The notes under the pieces were generated by a model, which was not told the DNA's origin, ran no database searches, and was given only the letters and a program-made list of their open reading frames with translations. A DNA stretch of 9,235 nt. Source: an uncultured delta proteobacterium. GTDB lineage: Bacteria > Desulfobacterota > Syntrophorhabdia > Syntrophorhabdales > Syntrophorhabdaceae. Shown here piece after piece: positions 1 to 6,971 of this stretch. The stretch covers positions 1 through 9,235 of the forward strand of contig CAIQJW010000009.1 of NCBI GenBank assembly GCA_903872255.1, read 5' to 3'. The translations under genes were made by a program, and so were the position numbers. Numbering within the stretch: position 1 is the stretch's first letter; each line of letters opens with the position of its first letter.

Positions 1-63
1 AGCTTCCATCCTTATCTCTTCGTGAAAACTTTGTGAAAACTCGGCAAGGTCATCAAAAGCCAT
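1..63 (-). CDS. AIPR-family-like protein, N-terminal fragment (runs off left edge)
   Basis: Only the first 21 codons are in the window, beginning MAFDDLAEFSQSFHEE and open to the edge. The ATG overlaps the last codons of the nuclease-like gene by 11 nt. It is preceded by GGAGAA six bases upstream, a good Shine-Dalgarno sequence, so translational coupling is likely. The short acidic/aromatic start (DLAEF..SFHEEIR) resembles the N-terminus I associate with AIPR (abortive infection phage resistance, PF10592) proteins. Those proteins commonly follow the Z1 and DUF4420 genes in this kind of defence operon. The call rests on position plus a very short match, so the family is an inference. The existence of a coupled downstream gene is better supported. 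Confidence 0.6.
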   Translation of the reverse strand, partial: MAFDDLAEFSQSFHEEIRMEA

Positions 64-1084
64 CGGCTTCTCCATCATTCGGTTTCAAATATTCTGAAAT
101 CTGACATACAAAGCCCGTACAGGCTGACAGTACAATGCTGTAGGTAAGATCGCCAATTCCTGGCGGCACACTCGTTATCCTTGGAAATCCCTCCGTTACT
201 TGAAAGAGCTCCTCCTTAATGCGGGCGTAACGAGTACCGTACAAGCAGCCGTGAATGTCGAGAAATCCAGCAGCGTGAAGTGAATTTTCGAAAGCATAGG
301 TGGTGTTATCCGGAAGACTGGTTCTCAGGGACCTAATCAGGTCCGGCAAAGTTTCGCCTTGGCCCGATACAGTCGTGATTGTAAGGACAAATAAATGCAG
401 AGAATGGAACCCCCGGGTGTCGAGTTGCCGCTCACTGTTAATCCAGACTCGCCGGGGTTCTTTTGTCATGGTAGTTTTTACTTCTACCGCTTGGCCTGCC
501 AGTTCAAAATCTTGATGTTCATTCTCGCAGCCCTTCCAGGAACGTACAGCGTCGGGGGGATCAATACCTGCTCCGAGCATCGTGCGAAGCCACCACAGTT
601 CTCCAAAAAGACCGCGCTGTTCACCTGCAGTAAGCCCTTCAACTCCGTGCCGTTCGAAGAATTTGCTCCATCTCGTCAGAAAGTTTTCTATTTCGTTGCT
701 ACGACTCGAGTTTGTCATGCAACCGTCTAGTCCTTTTGCAAGATCGGCGCAAACTGTCACAAAAATATCTTTATTTTGTGGCTGCTCGAGGAACAGGCGT
801 ATATGTTTCGATCCCTTAGCGGGAATATTGAGCGAAAGCATTTCGAAACTCATGCCTTTCCAACTCGGGAATTTCATAGAAAACTTCCTTCCTGCTGTTC
901 CAACCTCTATGAGCATTTCCCACACAGCTCCGGGGAACACGCACCCGAGTCTTACTCCCGCTTCTTTTTCCAGTTCAAGACGGCGGTACAATCTCTCACA
1001 TATCCCGGGTTCCGCAGCACCCTGCTTTTCCAGTTCTTCCCAAGCGCCCCGGATGGAAAGATCACTGCGTGACTTCAGATTCAT
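53..1084 (-). CDS. PD-(D/E)XK nuclease-like protein (DUF4420 type) of a defence operon
   Basis: A 343-residue protein, probably the nuclease arm of the module. The PD-(D/E)XK signature is visible: a helix with GLFGELWWLR (Glu162), then QDFEL with Asp192, then an EVKTT strand with Glu201 and Lys203, giving E...D-X8-E-V-K. This layout, with a ~150-residue N-terminal region before the catalytic core and a ~140-residue C-terminal tail, fits DUF4420 (PF14390), which is annotated as 'PD-(D/E)XK motif protein'. The start overlaps the end of the Z1 gene by 23 nt and has GGAGG six bases upstream, which supports ATG at 1084. The role would be DNA cleavage in complex with the Z1 helicase and GHKL ATPase. 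The target (modified or unmodified phage DNA) cannot be read from sequence. All motif residues are present, with no sign of decay. Confidence 0.85.
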   Translation of the reverse strand: MNLKSRSDLSIRGAWEELEKQGAAEPGICERLYRRLELEKEAGVRLGCVFPGAVWEMLIEVGTAGRKFSMKFPSWKGMSFEMLSLNIPAKGSKHIRLFLEQPQNKDIFVTVCADLAKGLDGCMTNSSRSNEIENFLTRWSKFFERHGVEGLTAGEQRGLFGELWWLRTMLGAGIDPPDAVRSWKGCENEHQDFELAGQAVEVKTTMTKEPRRVWINSERQLDTRGFHSLHLFVLTITTVSGQGETLPDLIRSLRTSLPDNTTYAFENSLHAAGFLDIHGCLYGTRYARIKEELFQVTEGFPRITSVPPGIGDLTYSIVLSACTGFVCQISEYLKPNDGEADGF

Positions 1085-3887
1085 CCGATTCCTCCAGATA
1101 TACAGGGTTCACCCAGTATGAGACGGGTACGGCCTTCTCGTTTTTTGGGAAACTAATGGCGAATCCGACAATTTCTGATCCAGTAAGTCCATAGTCCCTC
1201 TCCGGTACCCCACCATCCCGATAGGCCGGAAGATAAATAAGGAGGAGAGCCCGCGTTTTTGGGCGTACATCGCGAATTGCCAGGGAAGAAGGGTTTCCAT
1301 CGGCCCGAACACGGTCATTATCACTGTCGAACTGCCTCGCAATTTCCATTTCTTGGTCCGTCAGATCCAGAAACTCATCCGAAGGGCTTGTCAACGTCCC
1401 GATAGATATGATCTCTGGCGAGGGGTTTCCCCGCGGCTTCCTTTCGACGCACCTGACTGTGTATTCCCCTACCGTGCACTCGTGAATTCTGTTTTCACTA
1501 TTTGAGACGAGAACCACATGCCAGTCAGTAAGGAAACCCTGAACAACTTGACGTTCAATGAACCTGGCTATCAGTTCCGGGTCGACCGTTCTCTTTGCTT
1601 TATCCTGAGTGCTATATCTTTTGAGAAAACCCACTACCACTGTCGGATCGACGTGAACCCAGTGGTAGCGCGGACTTCTCGGGTTAACCTTTTTCAACGT
1701 ACATACGCCATCGATGATGCCAACGAGATCAACCAAGGCCTGAAGATTTGTCTGCGAATGGCGGGGATCAAACACGATCGTCTTGGGGAATTGTCCCTCG
1801 AATGATATCCATAATTCTTCAGCATTCCTGGATTTTCCGGCTGATGTGACTGCAAGTCTCCCGGGGTGACTTCTGACCTTCAGACCAAACTCTTCCGGTG
1901 TGCGTTTGGTCAAGGCCATGTATTCCAAATCATTTCTCAGCTCTAGGTTAGCCAACGCGATATGACTATACCATTCTTCAAGTTCTTTTGTTGTATAGAT
2001 ACGGCATAGGTCGTTATATCCTTCACGATACCCGAACCAGCGCCCCATCTGCATAAGGGTATCGTACATGCGGGATGCCCGCAGATAATAGGAAATAGAT
2101 AGGCCATCGAGCGTCAACCCCCGTGAGAGCTTGTCTCCACCCACAGCGATTATATTGATTCCCCTGCTTACCCAAGGGACCTCTTCCCCCTGCCCAGTCT
2201 TTTTCCGGACGATTGCATCTGCTTCCCTATAATCGAGTACGTCTCCTATTTCGCCATTGATTCCTTTTACCTGAACGATTTTTGCAGCCTCGAACATTTC
2301 TTCCCTGATTTTTCCCCAAGCTATTGAAACAGCCTCGGTAAAGCCCCTTTTTGCCATTTTTTCGGACGTTGGAATAAAATCGCGCTTCCAGAGATCTCGG
2401 AAATCATCTAAAGGGTCCGTTCCCGACATTATCCGGGCAAGCATAAGTTGAAGTTCCCTTTCAATGAGCTCCTTTACCTGTCTCTGCACGGCTGTAAACC
2501 GCGTTACGTGGACGAGCATTGAATTGTGGGGCACCCCTTCGTTCCTAATTCTCCGAGCTGCACACACCATCAAAAAAGCCCTTATCGCTTCCAGCAATGA
2601 CTCTGGCAAATGTTCCACATGAAGATGCTTCTTATGTGTGTCCGGGATCCGGGATGTATGATCGTCCACGGTCCTCACGAGAGGAAGAGCCTGCACATTT
2701 TTAATACCTTGTTCTTGGTCTCCGGTAATGCCGAAAACGTCCTCGGGACCTATATAGTTAGAAGGCTGAGGAAGACTTATGATGAAATGGCTCGGAAAGA
2801 GATCATCACCATACTTCGGATGAAAGTCGTCCTTGTGAATAAAAATGTTGGCATAGGGGGTTGCAGTATATCCCACATAAGCCTTTTTCAGGAAGCCAAA
2901 AAGAATTGCCCTTATCAGCCGGTTTGTCTCAGTTGGATTCCAATCGTCTATTATTTTTCCATTTTCATCTTTTTCGATTTGTTTCGTATTCACGGACGCA
3001 AAATCGCATTCATCGTCAATAAGGAGCAGTGGTATATCGGGTATGACCTTCCTTCCTTCGATCACATGTGTCCCGGGCAGACTATTGAGCCAGCCGACAA
3101 GGTTCTTCAAAATTGAGACGTTCTTCTTCACTATCAGAATGATCGGATCGCCGGTTGCGGACGGAATTATTCCAGCTTGGCCCGCTACTTTTCCGTTAAA
3201 ATCGCCGGTCTGACTACTACTCGTAAGTGTATTCACGATTTTATGGTCGGAAAAAATCTTTCGTACTCCTATCCGGGTTTCCTGTCCGGTGAGCCTCTGG
3301 ATTCTATCAAGATCATAGCCAAGTAACTCTTCGTTGAGACGATCTTGAGTCTGGCTCCTCAGGCTGTTGTGAATGCCGGCAAGTACAATGATAAGCTTGT
3401 AGCCTGAATCAAGCGCCTTGCAGATAAGGGCGGTATAGTTCGAGGTCTTGCCTGACTGCACGCTACCCATAATCATACCCCGCCTGTACCAGTGGCCTTC
3501 CCGGTTGGGGTCCTCGATCCGGCTGATTGTTTCGCTGGTGAGCTTGTCCAAACTACCTACCACCTCGGCCGCCCGTCCTTTGTGGTTGATCAAATAGGTT
3601 TTGAGGTGTTCCCAGAAATGCCATTGGAACTGACGCCTGATTGGCATGTTTGTGGAAACGTTGAACCACTCCTCGTGGCCTTCCGCATCGTCAAGCGTGA
3701 ACATACCGCCCTGTATGGTAATGGTGTGGATACTCTCGAGCTTCAAGAATAGTTTTTCTTGGTCTATTTCTTCGTCCGGATAGGCAGATTTCATTCGAGC
3801 AATAAAGTTATTAATTTCTTCCGGCGTTACCTTCTTATAAGCAAAATACGCATACGACATTTGCACTATCATATCAAAGGCATTCAT
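1062..3887 (-). CDS. Z1 domain-containing superfamily-2 helicase-like ATPase
   Basis: A 941-residue protein with a complete set of helicase-like motifs. Walker A is GSVQSGKT at 141-148. Walker B is LLLIDDECD, with the acidic cluster at 291-295. The TATP motif III is at 341-344. GGDKLSRGLT at 583-592 matches motif V, and QMGRWFGYR at 613-621 matches the arginine-bearing motif VI. The last two are hallmarks of the Z1 domain (PF10593) found in bacterial restriction-like operons. It is expected to couple ATP hydrolysis to DNA translocation or remodelling for the neighbouring nuclease-like protein. The ATG overlaps the stop of the GHKL ATPase gene as ATGA (4 nt), with GAGG and GGGG purine stretches upstream, so translation is probably coupled. 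Length is typical for the family and the frame is intact. No nuclease motif was recognised in this protein itself. Confidence 0.9.
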   Translation of the reverse strand: MNAFDMIVQMSYAYFAYKKVTPEEINNFIARMKSAYPDEEIDQEKLFLKLESIHTITIQGGMFTLDDAEGHEEWFNVSTNMPIRRQFQWHFWEHLKTYLINHKGRAAEVVGSLDKLTSETISRIEDPNREGHWYRRGMIMGSVQSGKTSNYTALICKALDSGYKLIIVLAGIHNSLRSQTQDRLNEELLGYDLDRIQRLTGQETRIGVRKIFSDHKIVNTLTSSSQTGDFNGKVAGQAGIIPSATGDPIILIVKKNVSILKNLVGWLNSLPGTHVIEGRKVIPDIPLLLIDDECDFASVNTKQIEKDENGKIIDDWNPTETNRLIRAILFGFLKKAYVGYTATPYANIFIHKDDFHPKYGDDLFPSHFIISLPQPSNYIGPEDVFGITGDQEQGIKNVQALPLVRTVDDHTSRIPDTHKKHLHVEHLPESLLEAIRAFLMVCAARRIRNEGVPHNSMLVHVTRFTAVQRQVKELIERELQLMLARIMSGTDPLDDFRDLWKRDFIPTSEKMAKRGFTEAVSIAWGKIREEMFEAAKIVQVKGINGEIGDVLDYREADAIVRKKTGQGEEVPWVSRGINIIAVGGDKLSRGLTLDGLSISYYLRASRMYDTLMQMGRWFGYREGYNDLCRIYTTKELEEWYSHIALANLELRNDLEYMALTKRTPEEFGLKVRSHPGRLAVTSAGKSRNAEELWISFEGQFPKTIVFDPRHSQTNLQALVDLVGIIDGVCTLKKVNPRSPRYHWVHVDPTVVVGFLKRYSTQDKAKRTVDPELIARFIERQVVQGFLTDWHVVLVSNSENRIHECTVGEYTVRCVERKPRGNPSPEIISIGTLTSPSDEFLDLTDQEMEIARQFDSDNDRVRADGNPSSLAIRDVRPKTRALLLIYLPAYRDGGVPERDYGLTGSEIVGFAISFPKNEKAVPVSYWVNPVYLEESDESEVTQ

Positions 3888-5401
3888 TCCCCATTCCTCG
3901 CTTCGGTGTTGTCGTCCAGCCAGGCGCGGTACCCGGGGTGGCTCCCGAATACATCGGTCGCACAGACCATATCGACGGCCTGCTGGTGGGTTTTCCCCTG
4001 AGCCCGATACCGTTTGTAGATCTCAATGCAGATGTCCAAAAGATCCTTCGGTGGTGAGTTATCGGCCGTGGAGAAACCTACATGGCAATCATCGTGTTCG
4101 AGTCCATCCATGATGATGAGTCGATGAGGTACAGTATTCTCCAGAACATGAAATAGTTTCTTGACCCAGCTTTTCGGCGGGTCTATCTCATCGAGGACTA
4201 ATTTCAGAACAGTATTTTCTTGGTTTATTTTGTATGTAATCTTTTCACCAATCTTCTTTTTAAGCCACACATCGTCCGTTTGTCGGGAGACACCATTTCT
4301 TCTTATGGCACCCGTTCTCGCCCTGTATACTTCCGCGGCTTTTTGTCTGGTAGCCTTCGCAATTCTGAGCAGCTCCGACCTCAAACGTTCGGGCGGAATG
4401 GCAACTGCCTTTCTCACATCAATGGACCATTCATGATCCATATCGTTTGTTATGTCTACTTTTATTCTTGCGAGTTTATAATGTTCTTCTGCCTTCAGGT
4501 CGAAATCCAAGTAGCTTCCAGATAGAATCATCCTGCGATTCCGGTATATGTAAAAGCCCTGCTGCGCGTTCCAGCCTTTGGGTCCGCTTCCTCGCGCGCT
4601 TTCGGCGTCACTTCTTTTCGATACGTGGGGCAGAACGTAAGGCACTATCGAAATTCGTCGGTCTTCGTATTTTTCAGTCGACAGCTCTCTGGTGAAGTCG
4701 TTTGCCCGAAGATAGGGATCCCAGGGCTCACACTTGGCGACACCAACAAATATGTTCAGTTTCTTCGCCCGATGCTCAAGATACTGGTGGAAGACCATTT
4801 CCAAATAGTTCTTTACGGCAATGAATTTGGTAAGAAAGGCATCTTCGGGATTATACATTATAACCCGCGACGGCTCGTAAAGCCTGTCGAGATTCTGCCA
4901 GAGGACAATCGTGCCGCTCTCGACATTTTCTATCGTAGATAAAAGATTTATAGTCTCGGTTGATGGAACCTTTCCCAAGAGCCAGTTCTGGGAATCCTGT
5001 ATATCGAGGTCCCAGAATCTAGTTGATGGTTTCCCGCCAATAGTTTTCGTAATAACGGTCAAAAGCTTGCACTGTGAAAATGAGGCAGTCTTCAGCCCTA
5101 AACCAAACCTCCCCAAGTCCTCGGAATCCCGATTTTCAAGCGGACTCTGGGTACCGAGCCGCATTGCTTCCACCAAACGTCCCTCAGTCATCCCGATTCC
5201 ATCGTCGGTAATTCGGATCCACGGTTTTCCATCATTCCAGGCGTACTCGACCCATACGTTCTTCGCTCCGGCAAATATACTGTTGTCGATTAGATCGGCT
5301 ATTGCCATGCCCAGGTCATACCCAAAAGCCCTCAGTGAATGAATCATAGCATTTGCACGGGGAGGGCATGATTCAAAGTTACTACTATCTAAATCGATCA
5401 T
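3884..5401 (-). CDS. GHKL (MutL/MORC/Hsp90-like) ATPase of a defence operon
   Basis: First gene of the operon, 505 residues. The N-terminal ATPase shows all GHKL motifs: the N-box ADLIDNS at 35-41 (Asp36 where many relatives have Glu, and Asn40 for Mg), DDGIGM at 66-71 as DxGxG, and GRFGLGLKTAS at 97-107 as GxGxK. An S5-like transducer follows, with QGFYIYRNRRMI at 281-292 and a conserved-looking VRKAV near 329-333. The C-terminal ~150 residues were not recognised. Such proteins are thought to clamp or dimerise on DNA in an ATP-dependent way. In prokaryotes they form operons with Z1, PD-(D/E)XK and AIPR genes (MutL-homologue restriction systems, relatives of eukaryotic MORC). ATG at 5401 has GGAG eight bases upstream. 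No persuasive promoter was found in the AT-rich DNA before it. Confidence 0.88.
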   Translation of the reverse strand: MIDLDSSNFESCPPRANAMIHSLRAFGYDLGMAIADLIDNSIFAGAKNVWVEYAWNDGKPWIRITDDGIGMTEGRLVEAMRLGTQSPLENRDSEDLGRFGLGLKTASFSQCKLLTVITKTIGGKPSTRFWDLDIQDSQNWLLGKVPSTETINLLSTIENVESGTIVLWQNLDRLYEPSRVIMYNPEDAFLTKFIAVKNYLEMVFHQYLEHRAKKLNIFVGVAKCEPWDPYLRANDFTRELSTEKYEDRRISIVPYVLPHVSKRSDAESARGSGPKGWNAQQGFYIYRNRRMILSGSYLDFDLKAEEHYKLARIKVDITNDMDHEWSIDVRKAVAIPPERLRSELLRIAKATRQKAAEVYRARTGAIRRNGVSRQTDDVWLKKKIGEKITYKINQENTVLKLVLDEIDPPKSWVKKLFHVLENTVPHRLIIMDGLEHDDCHVGFSTADNSPPKDLLDICIEIYKRYRAQGKTHQQAVDMVCATDVFGSHPGYRAWLDDNTEARNGE

Positions 5402-5876
5402 GAGCTTGGCTCCAGTCCAGCCCTCCCTTGATAAAGCAGTATTGTTACGGCAAATAATTTATGATTTACTTTCTGCTTTTCGAACTTTTCGCAAGAACGC
5501 TTAAGCATCATTTGTACAACCTATAAGTTCTGTAACTATTAATAACTGAAACTCTGGTGTTGATTCATGCTCAAATAACTGGAGAGCTTCCATTTATAGC
5601 TTACAGAAAATATACAATAAGTACATCTCTATTACATCATATATGTATGACTACACCATGTCAGTGCAGGGGGGGGGCGGAGGAGGGATATCCTTCAGTT
5701 CTCCTGTCAATATAAATATCAATACTAAATGATATCAAACTGTTGCCATTTCCAATCTCCCCTTGTGTGTAATTGGCAGACACAACCATGTTTTGTGTGG
5801 CTATCCGTTTGACACATTAACATATTTATTCTAGCATTCTTCGTAGAGGCACCATGTATCACCAAAGGAAGGTTAG
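5402..5876. other. Intergenic region between defence operon and repeat array, no supported gene
   Basis: About 475 bases, AT-rich, without a believable coding frame. It must contain the leftward promoter of the defence operon, but I see only poor matches (for example TTCGAA-17-TAAATT read leftward about 80 bases before the ATG) and do not call one. Visible structures are small palindromes GCTTAAGC (5499-5506) and TTGTACAA (5512-5519), a 9-G run (5669-5677) followed by GGAGGAGGG, and alternating copies of TTGTGT/ACACAA at 5763-5768, 5780-5785 and 5793-5798. The last group sits just upstream of the rightward promoter at 5809 and could be an operator. A cytosine methyltransferase or Vsr gene, which often precedes this operon type, is not here. 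Confidence 0.6.
5809..5837 (+). promoter_or_regulatory. Candidate sigma70 promoter for the ORF at 5877
   Basis: Perfect -35 TTGACA (5809-5814), 17-base spacer, and -10 TAGCAT (5832-5837; 4 of 6 bases). A start near 5844 would leave a ~33-base leader containing AAGGAAGG (5865-5872), four bases before ATG 5877. Promoter, ribosome site and ATG line up, which suggests that a real gene once began here. TTGTGT/ACACAA repeats lie just upstream and could bind a regulator (inference). Confidence 0.55.
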
Positions 5877-6053
5877 ATGAAAGATCCATCCATAACGGAA
5901 ACTGGACTGGCCGGAGAGATAACTGCTTTGAAGAAAGGTAAAAACAGTAGGGACGTCCTTTTGCAGGATGCGGCGACCTTTATGGCACGACTGCTCCGCG
6001 TAGAATTCCCGGGTGTTCTCTATCACTTAGGGGAAGAAGTGGCACGACCGTAA
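5877..6053 (+). pseudogene. Broken gene start fused in frame to a transposase relic (58 residues)
   Basis: This frame begins MKDPSITETGLAGEITALKK and continues through the repeat element to TAA at 6051-6053. The first ~24 codons precede the repeat and are unique. From about codon 36 the frame reads MARLLRVEFPGVLYH, the beginning of a REP-associated transposase, and then ends at once in the 162-nt leader repeat. A good Shine-Dalgarno (AAGGAAGG, 4 bases before ATG) and a promoter match upstream suggest that the start is genuine. I read it as the 5' end of an unidentified gene interrupted by insertion of the repeat element. The rest of that gene is not in the window. A functional 58-residue chimera is possible but less likely. 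I do not recognise the first 24 residues. Confidence 0.5.
5944..6029 (+). mobile_element. Unit 1 transposase relic, shortened copy
   Basis: Begins ACAGTAGGGACGTCCTT like the two longer copies, then skips about 70 bases of the shared leader and resumes near GCGGCGACCTTTATGGCACG. It carries the first ~16 codons of a REP-associated tyrosine transposase (ATG 5982, MARLLRVEFPGVLYH) and stops at CACTTA. Neither the HUH motif nor the catalytic tyrosine region is present, so it cannot move by itself. The 162-nt leader repeat begins 15 bases later. Confidence 0.7.
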
Positions 6054-6207
6054 ATAAGTAAATATCTCCAAATAGAAAGATGATATGATTCGCTAAAAGC
6101 TCCCTTCTTATCGAAACTAAAGAAAACTGCAGCAATTTCTTGAAAAACTAATCCTGGAAATAATCCCTGCCACCCTGCTGTCACTTTCCCATGATATAAT
6201 TTCCCGT
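6045..6207 (+). repeat. Conserved leader repeat, copy 1 (163 nt)
   Basis: First of three copies of a block beginning CGACCGTAAATAAGTAAATA and ending directly at the ATG of the small unknown gene. The first ~100 bases are nearly identical to copy 3. The last ~60 bases differ from copies 2 and 3 at about nine positions plus one extra A. The frame upstream of the ATG is open for about 30 codons here, but the corresponding frame has a stop (TAA) in copies 2 and 3, so it is not taken as coding. Confidence 0.85.
6192..6200 (+). promoter_or_regulatory. Extended -10 promoter of small gene, copy 1
   Basis: TGATATAAT is a perfect extended -10 (TGnTATAAT). It ends exactly seven bases before ATG 6208, so transcription would start at or next to the A of the ATG. 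No Shine-Dalgarno sequence lies before the ATG. Together these suggest a leaderless mRNA. The same arrangement is found in the other two copies. No good -35 is present, as is usual for extended -10 promoters. Confidence 0.55.
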
Positions 6208-6543
6208 ATGGGACAAGAACTTACGTTCGATGCGTTGACCCGCTTTCTCGGTAATTTGAGGCGGTATTCGGATAGGAGGGATGAAATGCTGCTGGTAGAT
6301 GACCTCGCCCGGTTCGATATCTGCGATGTTGAAAGGTTGTCCGTCCTCATCGGGAAACGCTGGGACATGCTTCGCAATGAGGAAAAGGAATTAAACGAGC
6401 TTATACGGACGGCGACACTTAGTTGCATGCCGTCTTGCAATGATTGCTCCTACACGCGGGCCGGCCTCGTGCGCCTGGCGATGGATTTCGAATTTGGCAA
6501 GGCCTGGCATAAATACATTCAGTCCCTGCCGGTTGTGAGATAA
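6208..6543 (+). CDS. Small conserved protein of unknown function, copy 1 (111 aa)
   Basis: I do not recognise the family. The protein is soluble-looking, charged and probably mostly helical, starting MGQELTFDALTRFLGNLRRY and ending SLPVVR. It has an acidic patch (DDLARFDICDVE, 31-42), a helix rich in Glu/Lys/Arg (51-68) and a cysteine cluster at 73-80 (C-x3-C-x2-C) that could bind a metal or form disulfides. No signal peptide or membrane segment is seen. The start is chosen at MGQ because both complete copies begin there with equal length and the -10 box lies seven bases upstream. It is not followed by a cargo gene: another transposase relic begins about 50 bases after the stop. Strict conservation of frame between copies argues for real coding. 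Confidence 0.7.
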   Translation: MGQELTFDALTRFLGNLRRYSDRRDEMLLVDDLARFDICDVERLSVLIGKRWDMLRNEEKELNELIRTATLSCMPSCNDCSYTRAGLVRLAMDFEFGKAWHKYIQSLPVVR

Positions 6544-6591
6544 TCCTAGTAAATATCGGGAACCCATGGGGTCAGGTCTTGCGATCACGGG
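6544..6591. other. Spacer after copy 1 with GGGTCAGGTCTTGC motif
   Basis: A short non-coding stretch between the stop of copy 1 and the next relic. It contains TGGGGTCAGGTCTTGC (6567-6582), the motif that also lies inside the relics at 6635-6650 and 8828-8843. An inverted partner, ACCTGACCC, is at 8998-9006. The motif may mark the edge of the transposase-derived element. Confidence 0.5.
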
Positions 6592-6750
6592 ACAGTAGGG
6601 ACGTCCTTAAATATTTCAATTGACACAAGGCATATTGGGTCAGGTCTTGCAATTATACGTTTGGCAAGATACGGCGACCTTTATGGCATGACAGCTCCGC
6701 GTAGAATTCCCGGGTGTTCTCTATCACTTAAACCTGAGACATGAAACATG
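6592..6750 (+). mobile_element. Unit 2 transposase relic (159 nt) with nonsense codon
   Basis: Apparently identical to 8785-8943 except for one base. It contains GGGACGTCCTTAAATATTTC, then GGGTCAGGTCTTGC, then the beginning of a REP-associated Y1 transposase at ATG 6683. The single difference changes the third codon from CGA to TGA, so the reading frame stops after two residues. Beyond it the frame would still read QLRVEFPGVLYHLNLRHET. All catalytic parts of the enzyme are missing. The relic lies between two 37-nt direct repeats (6592-6628 and 6756-6792). Confidence 0.75.
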
Positions 6751-6755
6751 GACAG

Positions 6756-6792
6756 ACAGTGGGGACGTCCTTAAATATTTCAATTGACACAA
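6756..6792 (+). repeat. Second 37-nt direct repeat flanking the unit 2 relic
   Basis: Begins ACAGTGGGGACGTCC and continues through AAATATTTCAATTGACACAA. It matches 6592-6628 and 8785-8821 at 36 of 37 positions (A to G at position 6). It repeats the start of the element on the far side of the unit 2 relic, so the relic is bracketed by direct repeats, as expected from nested insertion or recombination between two copies. Confidence 0.75.
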
Positions 6793-6809
6793 TGGGGGAA
6801 CTAAGGGGA

Positions 6810-6971
6810 CGACCGTAAATAAGTAAATATCTCCAAACAGAAATACTATATAATTCGCCACAAGCTCCCCTCTTATTAAAACGAGAGAAAACTGCAGCAA
6901 TTTCTTGAAAACGAATCCCGGATATAATCTCTGCCACCCCGGTGTCACTTTCCGATGATATAATCTCCCGA
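6810..6971 (+). repeat. Conserved leader repeat, copy 2 (162 nt)
   Basis: Same block as 6045-6207 and 9074-9235. From about 6886 to the ATG it is identical to copy 3, whereas the upstream half differs from copy 3 at about 12 positions (6841-6885). It contains two exact TATAAT strings. Only the one at 6959-6964 has the TGn extension and is kept in all copies. Confidence 0.85.
6956..6964 (+). promoter_or_regulatory. Extended -10 promoter of small gene, copy 2
   Basis: TGATATAAT, seven bases before ATG 6972. Spacing and extended motif are the same as in copies 1 and 3, and again there is no Shine-Dalgarno sequence. The predicted transcript starts on the ATG. It could also carry the phosphatase gene, which begins 33 bases after this small gene ends and has its own ribosome site. 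Confidence 0.55.

Noticed and set aside
300..1121. Several plus-strand open frames (300-515, 395-730, 582-1121, 776-1072)
   Set aside because: They lie opposite the intact PD-(D/E)XK gene, show no domain motifs and have no operon logic. They are shadows of the real gene.
2610..3116. 168-residue plus-strand frame inside the Z1 gene
   Set aside because: It is antisense to the helicase core and has no recognisable motif, so it is treated as a shadow of that gene.
6724..6948. Minus-strand frame MTPGWQRLYPGFVFKK..., also at 8991-9212
   Set aside because: It runs through the leader repeat and into different DNA in the two copies. Copy 1 has an indel that shifts it, so it is not a conserved protein.
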